A DNA stretch of 64,000 nucleotides from G965247475 sp965247475 (GTDB lineage Bacteria; Chloroflexota; UBA11872). Below the pieces are notes generated by a model that searched no databases, had not been told where the DNA came from, and was given only the letters and a program-made list of their open reading frames with translations. Position numbers and translations under genes: made by a program. Location: positions 248,001 to 312,000 of the forward strand of contig OZ252016.1 of assembly GCA_965247475.1 (NCBI GenBank). The letters run 5' to 3'. Positions 55,759 to 63,818 of the stretch are shown in pieces. Each line of letters starts with the position of its first letter. Positions within the stretch are counted from its first letter, which is position 1.

Positions 55759-56868
55759 ATGGGCGCCGTGGAAACCTCGAGCGCCGCGGAAGCCGCGCCC
55801 CGGCGAGCCCGCAAGGTCGCGCCGTATCTGGTCGACTGCGACTGCCATCACGTGTGGCACGACATCAAGGACCTCTTCCCATACCTGCCGCGGCAGTACG
55901 TCGAGGACATCACCAACTTCGGGTCGATGCTGGCCGTGAACTGGTACACGAACATGCCCAACCGGCTCCAGTACCGCCTGGACCACGAGGTTGACGAGCA
56001 CACCGACTTCGCCGCATTCACAGTCCAGGAGCACCTGGACGCTCACCAGTTCGACGCGGCGCTGCTGACCGGGCAGAACCTGTACGCGGTCGCGGGGAGT
56101 CCAAGGGTGGACTACGCCGCGGCGCTGTGCCGCGCCTTCAACGACTGGACGCTCGAGCACTGGGTCGCCAAGGACCCGCGCTATCGGATGGCGCTGGCGG
56201 TGGGACCGAACGATCCCGGACAGGCCGTCGAGGAGATCGAGCGGCTAGGCGATCACCCGTGCGTGGCGGCCGTGATGCTGCCCGCCGGCGCGCGCATGCC
56301 GTACGGCAACCAGTTCTATCACCCGATCTACGCGGCCGCCGAGCGCCACCGCCTGGCGATGGTCACGCACTTCGGCGCCGAGGGCCATGGGGTGAACAGC
56401 CCGCCCACGGCGGCGGGATTCCCAACCCACTACCTCGAGATGCGAATGGCGCGTCCACAGATCGCGCAGGCGCATACGGCCAGCCTGGTCTGCGAGGGCG
56501 TGTTCGAGAAGTATCCGGGGCTGAAGTGGCTCTTCATCGAGGTGGACATGTGGTGGTTGCCGGGGCTGATGTGGCACTTCGACGCCGACTGGAAGGCCCT
56601 GCGCGACTACACGCCCTGGGTCAAACGGCTGCCGAGCGAGTACATCCGGGACCATATCCGGGTCGGCACGCAGCCGATGGAGCAGCCGCCCGCGCGCCAG
56701 GATCTGGCCAAGCTGTTCGAATGGGCGCACGCCGACGAGGTTCTCGTGTACGCGAGCGACTTTCCGCACTGGGATTGGGACGAGCCGCGGACCGTCGCCG
56801 CCGACATCCCGAGGCCGCTGCGGAACCAGATCTTCGGCGAGAACGCGCGTGCTCTCCTCAACCTCTAG
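55759..56868 (+). CDS. Amidohydrolase-2 family metal-dependent hydrolase/decarboxylase
   Basis: 369 residues. YLVDCDCHHVWHDIKDLFPY (metal His region), ALCRAFNDWTLEHWVAKDPR, MALAVGPNDPGQAVEEIERL, AAVMLPAGARMPYGNQFYHP, LAMVTHFGAEGHG (His), WLFIEVDMWWLPGLMWHFDA and VLVYASDFPHWDWDEPRTVA (Asp), ending IFGENARALLNL, the standard amidohydrolase-2 tail. Resembles ACMSD-like decarboxylases and hydrolases. Its end overlaps the Rieske gene start by 20 bases. An amidohydrolase plus Rieske protein suggests breakdown of an aromatic or other ring compound, but no oxygenase large subunit is here. Confidence 0.9.
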   Translation: MGAVETSSAAEAAPRRARKVAPYLVDCDCHHVWHDIKDLFPYLPRQYVEDITNFGSMLAVNWYTNMPNRLQYRLDHEVDEHTDFAAFTVQEHLDAHQFDAALLTGQNLYAVAGSPRVDYAAALCRAFNDWTLEHWVAKDPRYRMALAVGPNDPGQAVEEIERLGDHPCVAAVMLPAGARMPYGNQFYHPIYAAAERHRLAMVTHFGAEGHGVNSPPTAAGFPTHYLEMRMARPQIAQAHTASLVCEGVFEKYPGLKWLFIEVDMWWLPGLMWHFDADWKALRDYTPWVKRLPSEYIRDHIRVGTQPMEQPPARQDLAKLFEWAHADEVLVYASDFPHWDWDEPRTVAADIPRPLRNQIFGENARALLNL

Positions 56869-57235
56869 CCCGCGGCGGACCACCGTCTGCGGGATCGACG
56901 AGCTCCCGGCGGGCGGGCGGCGCGAAGTCGCCGTCGGCGGCGAGTACGGCGTGATGGTGTTCAATCTGGGCGGCGACCTCTGCGCGATCCGGAACACGTG
57001 CCCGCACAAGGGCGGCCCGCTGGGCCGCGGCCGGGTGCGCCCGCGGGTCGGATCGAGCGGCGTCAGCGAGTGGACCTACGCGCGCGAGGGCGAGGTGATC
57101 AAGTGCCCGTACCACCAGTGGGAGTTCGACATCCGAACCGGCCAAGCGCTGGACGACGCGCGGTTGCGCGCCAAGACGTATCGGGTCGCCGTCGAAGACG
57201 GCCAGATCGTGCTGTACATGGGGTCGGTCCCGTAG
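56849..57235 (+). CDS. Rieske [2Fe-2S] ferredoxin-like protein
   Basis: 128 residues from GTG 56849, overlapping the amidohydrolase end. CGIDELPAGGRREVAVGGEY, VFNLGGDLCAIRNTCPHKGG (Cys-X-His ligands) and VIKCPYHQWEFDIRTGQALD (second Cys-X2-His). A ~20-residue insertion (GRVRPRVGSSGVSEWTYARE) sits between the clusters' halves. Electron carrier for an oxygenase or a stand-alone redox protein. The TAG stop (57233-57235) lies inside a REP-like repeat that starts at 57229, so the last residues are repeat-derived. Confidence 0.92.
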   Translation: MLSSTSSPRRTTVCGIDELPAGGRREVAVGGEYGVMVFNLGGDLCAIRNTCPHKGGPLGRGRVRPRVGSSGVSEWTYAREGEVIKCPYHQWEFDIRTGQALDDARLRAKTYRVAVEDGQIVLYMGSVP

Positions 57236-57293
57236 GGGCGGGCCTTGTGCCCGCCCGATCGATCCCGTAGGCGCGGGCCTTGTGCCCGCTCGG
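57229..57293. repeat. REP-like hairpin repeat, two copies
   Basis: CCCGTAGGGGCGGGCCTTGT then GCCCGCCCG (57229-57257), with an 8-bp perfect stem GGGCGGGC/GCCCGCCC and CTTGT loop, and a second copy CCCGTAGGCGCGGGCCTTGT then GCCCGCTCGG (57264-57293). A third copy is inside the downstream gene at 60236. Confidence 0.8.
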
Positions 57294-57361
57294 TCGGAGC
57301 GCAGCGCCCCGCATGACACACTAGGCGCGGAGCGTCCGGCAGGAGACCCGCGGCTGAGCGC

Positions 57362-60300
57362 ATGGCGTCGCTGAGGCTTCCCCTCATATCGGACCGTCAG
57401 GCCGATCGCGTCCATCGCGCCCTGCGAAACCTGGGCCAGGTCCTTACGCAGGCCTTCGACAGCCCCGTCCCCGGCGATCCGGAAGACCAGCTCAAGTCCC
57501 ACCTGCGTCCGTTCATTGAGCACGCCGCCGCGGCGCTCGGGCGCCTAGGCGTCGTCGTCAAGACCGAGTCCCGCGTCATCGATGTTCACGGCCGGCCTGA
57601 CCTGGGCGTCGGCGTGCGCGGGGTGCTGACCGGGCACATCGAGCTGAAGGCGCCCGGGCGCGGCGCGAACCCGAGCCAGTTCAAGGGCCGCGACGGCCAG
57701 CAGTGGAGCAACTTCAAGAACCTGCCCAACCTTATCTACACCGACGGCCTCGAATGGACCCTCTTCCACACCGGCCAACGCATCGCCGGCGTGCGGCTCA
57801 GCAGCGACCTGACGACCGACGGCCCCCACACGGTCACCATGTCCGACGCCCAACAGCTCGGCGACCTGCTGCAAACCTTCTTCAGCTGGCAGCCCATCGC
57901 GCCCACCACGGCTCGGCAACTGGCTGAGACGCTGGCGCCGCTGGCGCGCCTGCTGCGGCGCGATGTCCTGGCGGCGCTGGACAACGAACGTTCCGCCGTC
58001 GCCCAGCTGCGGCGGGACTGGCAATCGACCCTCTTTGCCGACGCCGACGCGCCGCAGTTCGCGGACGCCTACGCGCAAACACTCACCTACGCGCTGCTGC
58101 TGGCGCGGCTGGACGGGCTGCAAACCGTCGGCACGGGCGATGCCGCGCAGGACTTCCTGCGGCGGCGCGGGCACGCGCTGCTGGCCGACGTGCTGCGCAA
58201 CCTGGCCGATCCCCTGGCGCGCCGGGAGATCGAAACCCCCGTCGGGCTCCTGGAGCGCGTGATCGGGGCGGTGGACGTGAGCCGTCTGCGGCGCGGCGAC
58301 GCCGATCCCTGGCTGTATTTCTACGAGGACTTCCTGTCCGCCTACGACCCCAAGCTGCGGCGCGACCGCGGCGTCTACTACACCCCGGTCCAGGTCGTGC
58401 GGGCGCAGGTCCGACTCGTCGGCGAGCTACTGCAAGGGCGCTTCGGCAAGGAGCTGACCTACGCCGACGACGGCGTGGTCACGCTGGACCCGGCCGCCGG
58501 AACCGGCACCTACCCGCTGGCGGCCATCGAGCACGCCCTGTCGGTGGTGACGGAGCGTCTCGGCGAGGGCGCGGTCCCCGGCCACGCCTCGGCGCTGGCC
58601 CGCAACGTGCACGCGTTCGAGCTGCTGGTGGGAGCGTACGCCGTCGCTCACCTGCGCGTGACGGAGCGCATAAAGGCCCACGGCGGCGCGCTGCCCGACG
58701 ACGGCGCGCACGTCTACCTAGCCGACACGCTTGAGTCGCCCAGCGTCGAGACGCCTTCGCAGCCGCTCTCGCTACGCAGCCTTGATGAGGAACACCGGCG
58801 GGCCAGGCGCATCAAGACCGACACGAGGGTCCTCGTGTGCCTGGGCAATCCGCCCTACGACCGGCAGGTGATCGAACCCGACGACTCTCAAACCCGGCGC
58901 AAAGGCGGCTGGGTCCGATTTGGAGATCCGGTGCTCCACGAGGACCCGGAACAGGAGCTTCTGCTTCTAGATGACTTCCTCGAACCGGCCCAACAGTCCG
59001 GCGCGGGCGTGCACCTCAAGAACCTCTACAACGACTACGTCTACTTCTGGCGATGGGCGCTCTGGAAAGTCTTTGACAGCACCGGCGGGCCGGGCATCGT
59101 CTCCTTCATCACGGCCTCGTCCTACCTGCGCGGGCCGGGGTTCGTGGGGATGCGCGAGGTGATGCGGCGCACCTTCGACGAGCTCTGGATCATCGATCTT
59201 GAGGGTGATTCGCTGGGCGCGCGGAAGACCGAGAACGTCTTTGCCATCCGCACGCCGGTCGCCATCGCCGTGGGCGTGCGCCATGGACCTCCCGCGCCCG
59301 ACCAACCGGCGGCGGCCCGCTACGTGCGCCTGAGCGGAACCGCCCAGGACAAGCTGGCGCGGCTGGACCAAGTGACAAGCTTCGCCGACCTCGAGTGGCA
59401 GACGTGCTTCAGGGACTGGCAGCGGCCGCTGCTTCCCGAAGGAAGCGGGGATTACTACGCCTGGCCGGCGCTCACCGACGTGTTTCCCTGGCAGTACTCA
59501 GGCGTGCAGGCCAAGCGGACCTGGCCCATTGGCCCCGATGTGGAAACCTTGCGGCGCAGGTGGAGCGCGCTGCTGGACGCGAGCGACCGTAGTACCGCCA
59601 TGCGCGCTACTTCCGAGCATCAGATCCATCGATCCAGGAACGACCTGCTCACCGGCCGGGAGCTAGTGCCCCTGCGCGATGTTCAGCAAGGGTCCGAGCT
59701 GGCGGCCGTCGTTCCCTACGCATACCGCTCGTTCGACCGCCAATGGCTGCTGGCCGACGCCCGCCTGCTCGATCGACCGCGTCCGCCCCTTTGGCAGGTT
59801 CACGGCAACCGGCAGGTCTACCTCACAAGCCTGCTCACTAACGTGCTGGGGCCGGGTCCCGCAGCAACCGTAGCCGCGCACATTCCCGATCTTCATCATT
59901 TCCGTGGATCGTTTGAAGGCAAGGACGTGATTCCCCTCTGGCGCGACGCCGATGCGTCCGAACCCAACGTGACGCAGGGCCTGCTTGAGGCGCTGGGAGC
60001 GGAGCTCGGATACGAGGTCGGGCCCGAGGACTTCCTCGCCTACTGCTACGCGCTGCTGGCCTCGCCGGACTACGTGGAGCGCTTCAGCGAGGAGCTCACC
60101 GTCCCGGGGCCGCGCCTCCCGCTCACCAAAGACCCCGCCCTGTTCCAGCGCGCCGCCGCGCTGGGATCGGAGCTGATCCGGCTGCACACCTACGGCGAGC
60201 GGTTCGCGGACCAGAGCAACGGCCACGGTCTCCATCCCGTAGGAGCAGGCCTTGCGCCCGCCCGGCAAACGCCGTCAGGCTCCGCCAGGTGCGTCCGGCC

Positions 60301-60739
60301 GGTCGGCGAGGCACCGGAGGTCTACCCCGAACAGTTCGACTATGACGCGGTGCGACAAACGCTGCGCGTCGGCAAGGGCGAGTTCGCGCCGGTCCACCCC
60401 CAGGTCTGGGCCTTCTCCGTCTCCGGCTTCCAGGTCGTCCGCTCCTGGCTGGCCTACCGCATGCGCGACGGCGCCGGCCGCAAGTCATCACCCCTCGACG
60501 ACATCCGCCCGCAACGCCGGACCGCCCAATTCACCCGCGAGCTGCTGGAGCTCCTATGGGTCCTGGAAGCCACGCTCGCGCATCATCCGCAACTCGAACA
60601 ACTCCTGGCCGACGCGATCGCCGGCCCCACCTTCACCGCCGCCGAGTTGCCCCAGCCGACCAACCAGCAACGTCAAGCGCCCAAGATCGAGCGGGGACCG
60701 CAACGCGGCAGCGGCTATGAACAGACGGGTCTGGGGTAG
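57362..60739 (+). CDS. Single-chain restriction-modification enzyme (type IIG/ISP-like, no helicase)
   Basis: 1,125 residues from ATG 57362. N-terminal nuclease-like region with HIELKAPGRG at ~92-101 (PD-(D/E)xK), helical linker (FADAYAQTLTYALLLARLDG), RDRGVYYTPVQVVRAQVRLV, motif I VTLDPAAGTGTYPLAAIEHA at ~376, catalytic NPPYDRQVIEPDD at ~496, then a long C-terminal target-recognition part. It lacks the SF2 helicase of true type ISP enzymes. It would methylate adenine and cleave DNA by itself. No partner is adjacent except a VapBC-like pair downstream. A REP-like repeat is inserted in frame at residue ~958. Confidence 0.85.
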   Translation: MASLRLPLISDRQADRVHRALRNLGQVLTQAFDSPVPGDPEDQLKSHLRPFIEHAAAALGRLGVVVKTESRVIDVHGRPDLGVGVRGVLTGHIELKAPGRGANPSQFKGRDGQQWSNFKNLPNLIYTDGLEWTLFHTGQRIAGVRLSSDLTTDGPHTVTMSDAQQLGDLLQTFFSWQPIAPTTARQLAETLAPLARLLRRDVLAALDNERSAVAQLRRDWQSTLFADADAPQFADAYAQTLTYALLLARLDGLQTVGTGDAAQDFLRRRGHALLADVLRNLADPLARREIETPVGLLERVIGAVDVSRLRRGDADPWLYFYEDFLSAYDPKLRRDRGVYYTPVQVVRAQVRLVGELLQGRFGKELTYADDGVVTLDPAAGTGTYPLAAIEHALSVVTERLGEGAVPGHASALARNVHAFELLVGAYAVAHLRVTERIKAHGGALPDDGAHVYLADTLESPSVETPSQPLSLRSLDEEHRRARRIKTDTRVLVCLGNPPYDRQVIEPDDSQTRRKGGWVRFGDPVLHEDPEQELLLLDDFLEPAQQSGAGVHLKNLYNDYVYFWRWALWKVFDSTGGPGIVSFITASSYLRGPGFVGMREVMRRTFDELWIIDLEGDSLGARKTENVFAIRTPVAIAVGVRHGPPAPDQPAAARYVRLSGTAQDKLARLDQVTSFADLEWQTCFRDWQRPLLPEGSGDYYAWPALTDVFPWQYSGVQAKRTWPIGPDVETLRRRWSALLDASDRSTAMRATSEHQIHRSRNDLLTGRELVPLRDVQQGSELAAVVPYAYRSFDRQWLLADARLLDRPRPPLWQVHGNRQVYLTSLLTNVLGPGPAATVAAHIPDLHHFRGSFEGKDVIPLWRDADASEPNVTQGLLEALGAELGYEVGPEDFLAYCYALLASPDYVERFSEELTVPGPRLPLTKDPALFQRAAALGSELIRLHTYGERFADQSNGHGLHPVGAGLAPARQTPSGSARCVRPVGEAPEVYPEQFDYDAVRQTLRVGKGEFAPVHPQVWAFSVSGFQVVRSWLAYRMRDGAGRKSSPLDDIRPQRRTAQFTRELLELLWVLEATLAHHPQLEQLLADAIAGPTFTAAELPQPTNQQRQAPKIERGPQRGSGYEQTGLG
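60236..60275. repeat. REP-like repeat inside the restriction-modification gene
   Basis: CCCGTAGGAGCAGGCCTTGC then GCCCGCCCGGCAA is the 57.2-kb repeat with a few changes (imperfect stem). In the reading frame it gives PVGAGLAPARQT. About 25 codons (HPVGAGLAPARQTPSGSARC plus following) separate conserved parts of the C-terminal domain; the frame is kept. Confidence 0.75.
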
Positions 60740-60745
60740 CGCGGG

Positions 60746-61180
60746 CTAAAGCTCGAACGGCTTGAGTTGAATGCGGGTCCGGTGCGGAGCGCCGTGGATG
60801 ATGCGCAGCTCATAGTGGCGTTTGCGCGGCTGAGCCCTAAGCCTTTCAAGAAAGTCATCGAGCACGTAGCTGAGAGCCCTGAGCTGTTCGCGACTGCTCA
60901 TCGCTCCCTTTGGGCGGTACACCCAGAGCGTTCGCACGGCATGCGCCACTAACAGCTTCTTTTGCTCCCGTTTTGCGTTGTCGTCGGCATGAATCCAAAT
61001 CGCGGCGCGATCTCCCATCCATGGGATCAGTTTGTCGTCGGTAACGCGCAGCAAACCTTGGAATTCGTTGATTTCGCTAACCAGTACTACGCGATACCCA
61101 ACCTTGCGGAGCGCCCGCCCCACGTTTGGACTGAGTGACTCGTCAACAACGAGAAGCGGTTCGCCACCGGGTACCAGCAA
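60746..61180 (-). CDS. PIN-like ribonuclease toxin (VapC45-like / DUF5615-type)
   Basis: 144 residues from TTG 61180, 4 bases after the antitoxin stop. LLVVDESLSPNVGRALRKVG (first acidic residue), VTDDKLIPWMGDRAAIWIHA (catalytic region with D-D), REQKKLLVAHAVRTLWVYRP, and a C-terminal ALSYVLDDFLERLRAQPRKR HYEL tail. PIN-like fold RNases of this kind pair with the upstream DUF433 antitoxin. Convergent with the restriction-modification gene. Confidence 0.78.
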   Translation of the reverse strand: MLVPGGEPLLVVDESLSPNVGRALRKVGYRVVLVSEINEFQGLLRVTDDKLIPWMGDRAAIWIHADDNAKREQKKLLVAHAVRTLWVYRPKGAMSSREQLRALSYVLDDFLERLRAQPRKRHYELRIIHGAPHRTRIQLKPFEL

Positions 61181-61184
61181 GCTG

Positions 61185-61853
61185 TCAGGCGGCGACTTTT
61201 TCCTCCCACGCCAGGGCCGCCGTCAACTCGTCCTGCGTAAGCCCATAGGACTGCATGACCAGGGATTCCGGGTCACCGCCGCGCACCAGCCCCCAGACCG
61301 CGCGCGTGGGAATGCGCGTGTTCCTGATGCAGGGCTCGCCAAACTGCACGGTAGGGTCTAGTACGACGTAGGGGTGCGGTTCCCAGCTGCTGGCAACCGC
61401 GTCTTCGAACCGTAGGCCGCTCACCGGAATGAGATGCTCCCGCAGCATCTCCATGGCCAGCTGCCCGTGTCTGCTGGCAGCGATGAGCTGGTCGCCCAAC
61501 TCCGTTAGAATGTCCGAACGCTCAGTCCACAGCTGCTCCGTCGCAAAGGGACGCTGGTGTCTGGTGCGCTGGCGGAGCCACTCCTCGGCGGCGTGGATTC
61601 TTGGCCAGGACACGTCGGCTGCGCGCAGCGCGGCGATCACGCGCATTGAGATCAGGTCTTCGAAGGCGATGGTCAGGTCGCGGCCAGGGACTCTCGCAAG
61701 TTCCGGATGCATCAGCCCCTTGCGCACCCAGCGGATCAGGTTTCGCGACGTAACCGGATATGCCTCGCTGGCTCCGCGGGCGGCCAGCAAGTAGCGGGCT
61801 GCGGTCGGTGCGTCGTAGATGCCTTCGTAGGCTGCTACCGCAGGCGACACCAT
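61185..61853 (-). CDS. Antitoxin with MerR-like N-terminus and DUF433 domain (VapB45-like)
   Basis: 222 residues from ATG 61853 (a GTG at 61856 is directly before). YDAPTAARYLLAARG and RNLIRWVRKGLMHP form the MerR-like DNA-binding part; GRDLTIAFEDLISMRVIAAL is helical; residues ~160-222, VVLDPTVQFGEPCIRNTRIP then TRAVWGLVRGGDPESLVMQ and YGLTQDELTAALAWEE, are DUF433. This is the known antitoxin architecture of VapBC45; it masks the PIN toxin and controls the operon. Confidence 0.85.
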   Translation of the reverse strand: MVSPAVAAYEGIYDAPTAARYLLAARGASEAYPVTSRNLIRWVRKGLMHPELARVPGRDLTIAFEDLISMRVIAALRAADVSWPRIHAAEEWLRQRTRHQRPFATEQLWTERSDILTELGDQLIAASRHGQLAMEMLREHLIPVSGLRFEDAVASSWEPHPYVVLDPTVQFGEPCIRNTRIPTRAVWGLVRGGDPESLVMQSYGLTQDELTAALAWEEKVAA

Positions 61854-62087
61854 CACACCGATGATCCTGCGCGGCGCGTCTTCAGCAAGGCAGTGAACAG
61901 CAGCGTTCTGGGGGTATCCGCAGTAGAGGGGATGTGACCTAGCGACGCGACGACACTACCAGCCGGGCGGCCGATCCTAAAAGCCCGCCAGGCGACGGTG
62001 CGGGAGGGCGAGGGCGTTGGAATCGCGCCGAGCGCGCAGACCTTGCAGTGGCCGGGCAGTACCCGGGCGCCGACTGCACCGAGAACG
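61854..62087. other. Gap between antitoxin and zinc-ribbon gene
   Basis: About 230 bases between two minus-strand genes; no supported gene or repeat, so it probably carries the antitoxin promoter. Confidence 0.35.
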
Positions 62088-62234
62088 CTAGCAGCGAACG
62101 TACCTCGTCGACTGACCTCGGCCACAGATTCCGCACGGCGGGAGTCGGTCGGAATCGTCGTTAAGCACGACTGACCAATCGCACTTGACGCAGCAGTACT
62201 TGCCTTTGCCGGGCTTCTCGCCTATGTCGTACAT
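62088..62234 (-). CDS. 48-residue zinc-ribbon protein
   Basis: ATG 62234, TAG at 62088-62090. MYDIGEKPGKGKYCCVKCDW then SVVLNDDSDRLPPCGICGRG, ending QSTRYVRC. Two CxxC pairs (CVKC, CGIC) spaced 15 residues make a zinc-ribbon/rubredoxin-like knuckle; 'Y.iGekPGkG.Y.C..C' and 'D.LPPC..C' fit the short zinc-ribbon family whose function is unknown. An in-frame ATG at 62243 would add MVV; GAGG ends at that ATG, giving a 9-base spacing to 62234, which is preferred. It is a stand-alone gene. Confidence 0.78.
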   Translation of the reverse strand: MYDIGEKPGKGKYCCVKCDWSVVLNDDSDRLPPCGICGRGQSTRYVRC

Positions 62235-62491
62235 CACAACCATCCTCGTCTTTCTAGGTTGTCACGACTTGTAGACACCGCTCGTTCGTATATTGTACGG
62301 CACGAACGGAAAGCGATCAATCACTGCTCGGCGAGAAACCCTGCCCGCAACTGCCGGCGCTGCCCTGGATTTCGGCCCCGTATCCAGTACGGGACAAGCT
62401 GTGCGCCGGAATGATGAGACGGCTGCCTAGGGTGGGGCCGTTGCCAACAGGCGGGCAACCACGAGGGTCGCCCCTCGCGGGCGGCGCGGCG
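62235..62491. other. Gap before larE
   Basis: About 255 bases, with an AT-rich stretch at 62250-62310 (TGTAGACACC...TATTGTACGG) that may hold the zinc-ribbon promoter on the minus strand. No gene supported. Confidence 0.35.
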
Positions 62492-63382
62492 TCAGTCGGC
62501 GACGGAGTCGCGGCCGGGGAGAACCGGCAGCTGCTCGTTCATGGAGCCGGAGCGGAAGCCCTGCAGGTCGAGCGTGACATACGCAAACCCCAGCGCCTTG
62601 ACGCCCTGGAGGACGCGCGCCCGGAGCGCTTCGTCGGACGTGAGCCGGGCGAGCTCATCCACGGGGACTTCGATGCGTGCAATCGCGTCGTGGTGGCGGA
62701 CCCGCAGCTCGCGAAACCCCTCGGCGCGCAGCAGCGCCTCGGCTCGCTCGATCTGACCAAGTCGTTCGGCGGTCACTTCGGTTCCGTAGGCGACGCGTGA
62801 CGCCAGGCACGCCACAGCCAGCTTGTTCCAACTCTGGAGCTTAAGCCGCCGCGAAACCGCCCGCACCTCGGCTTTGCGAAGGCCGGCTTCCACGAGCGGC
62901 GCGCGGGCGCCGCGCCGGCGGCTGGCGTCCATACCCGGACGGAAATCCCCCAGGTCGTCGACCACCGGGCCGTAGACCATATGCGGGATGGCGTGCTCGT
63001 CGGCGTAGGCCTGCAGGCGATCGAACAGCTCGGCCTTGCAGTGGAAACAGCGGAAGGCGTCGTTCCGTCGATAGGCCGGGTTGTCGAGCTCGTGGGTGGC
63101 GATGAGTTCGTGGCGGATGCCGATCGCGCGGGCGTAGCGCTCGGCGTCGTGTCGCTCGTGCTCGGCCAGACTGCCGGAGACGGCCGTGACCGCGCGGGCG
63201 TTGCCGCCCAGCGCGTCGAACGCCGACTTGGCGAGGAAGGTGCTGTCCACGCCGCCGGAATACGCGACGACCACGCGGCCGAGGTCGCGCAGGATCGCGT
63301 GCAGCCGATCGAGCTTGGCCTCGAGCGGGGCGTCCAGGTGGATCGAGGGAGCGAATGCGGCCGCGGTGCTCATGGACGCCAT
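62492..63382 (-). CDS. larE: LarE-type ATP-dependent sacrificial sulfur transferase
   Basis: 296 residues from ATG 63382, one base after the TAA of the JAMM gene (TAA-G-ATG). PP-loop ATPase: VVVAYSGGVDSTFLAKSAFD; NDAFRCFHCKAELFDRL; HMVYGPVVDDLGDFRPGMDA; and KLAVACLASRVAYGTEVTAE, whose Cys is at the place of the sacrificial sulfur-donor Cys of LarE. In the lactate racemase pathway LarE turns two of its cysteines into dehydroalanine while adding sulfur to the nickel-pincer cofactor precursor. LarB and LarC are not in the window. Confidence 0.9.
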   Translation of the reverse strand: MASMSTAAAFAPSIHLDAPLEAKLDRLHAILRDLGRVVVAYSGGVDSTFLAKSAFDALGGNARAVTAVSGSLAEHERHDAERYARAIGIRHELIATHELDNPAYRRNDAFRCFHCKAELFDRLQAYADEHAIPHMVYGPVVDDLGDFRPGMDASRRRGARAPLVEAGLRKAEVRAVSRRLKLQSWNKLAVACLASRVAYGTEVTAERLGQIERAEALLRAEGFRELRVRHHDAIARIEVPVDELARLTSDEALRARVLQGVKALGFAYVTLDLQGFRSGSMNEQLPVLPGRDSVAD

Positions 63383-63383
63383 C

Positions 63384-63818
63384 TTACGCGGGCCCGTGGG
63401 TGTCCACGATGGCCAGCGGATCCTCCTTGATACGGCCGCCGCGCAGCCAGAAGCAGCGCGCCACCGGCTGATCCGGGTTCAGCAACGAGACGATGATGAA
63501 GCGGGTGAATTCGCCGTAGCCGGATTCCACGGCGTGAGCGACATCGGTCGGCGAAGGGTACGCGTCGCTCATCGGGTGGGAGTGGTAGATGGCGAGCAGC
63601 TCCCAGCCGCGGTCGTCCTCGATCTCGCGCTCGATGCGGAGCTGGTCCTCGGGATGAATGGTGTAGCGCACGCGGCTCTGATCGAGGTTGCGAGCGCGGT
63701 ACACGTGCATGCCTCGGTCGGCCCGCCCGCCCACGAGCCCGCAGCATTCGAGCGGCGTCTCGTCGCGCGCGTGGGCGACGATCTCATCGACCTGGTCGCG
63801 CGTGAGTTGTAGCGGCAT
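63384..63818 (-). CDS. JAMM/MPN+ metalloprotease (Mov34; CysO-cysteine-peptidase-like)
   Basis: 144 residues. QVDEIVAHARDETPLECCGL holds the conserved Glu; AIYHSHPMSDAYPSPTDVAH is the complete HxHPx6-SxxD zinc motif. Prokaryotic JAMM proteins of this size release cysteine from sulfur-carrier proteins (Mec) or process ubiquitin-like sulfur carriers. Start codon overlaps the stop of the Rrf2 gene by one base (TGATG) and its stop abuts larE: one operon. Confidence 0.9.
   Translation of the reverse strand: MPLQLTRDQVDEIVAHARDETPLECCGLVGGRADRGMHVYRARNLDQSRVRYTIHPEDQLRIEREIEDDRGWELLAIYHSHPMSDAYPSPTDVAHAVESGYGEFTRFIIVSLLNPDQPVARCFWLRGGRIKEDPLAIVDTHGPA

Noticed and set aside
57076..57387. Minus-strand frames with GHKARPYGTDP-type peptides
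   Set aside because: They are translations of the REP-like repeat and of the reverse strand of the Rieske gene.
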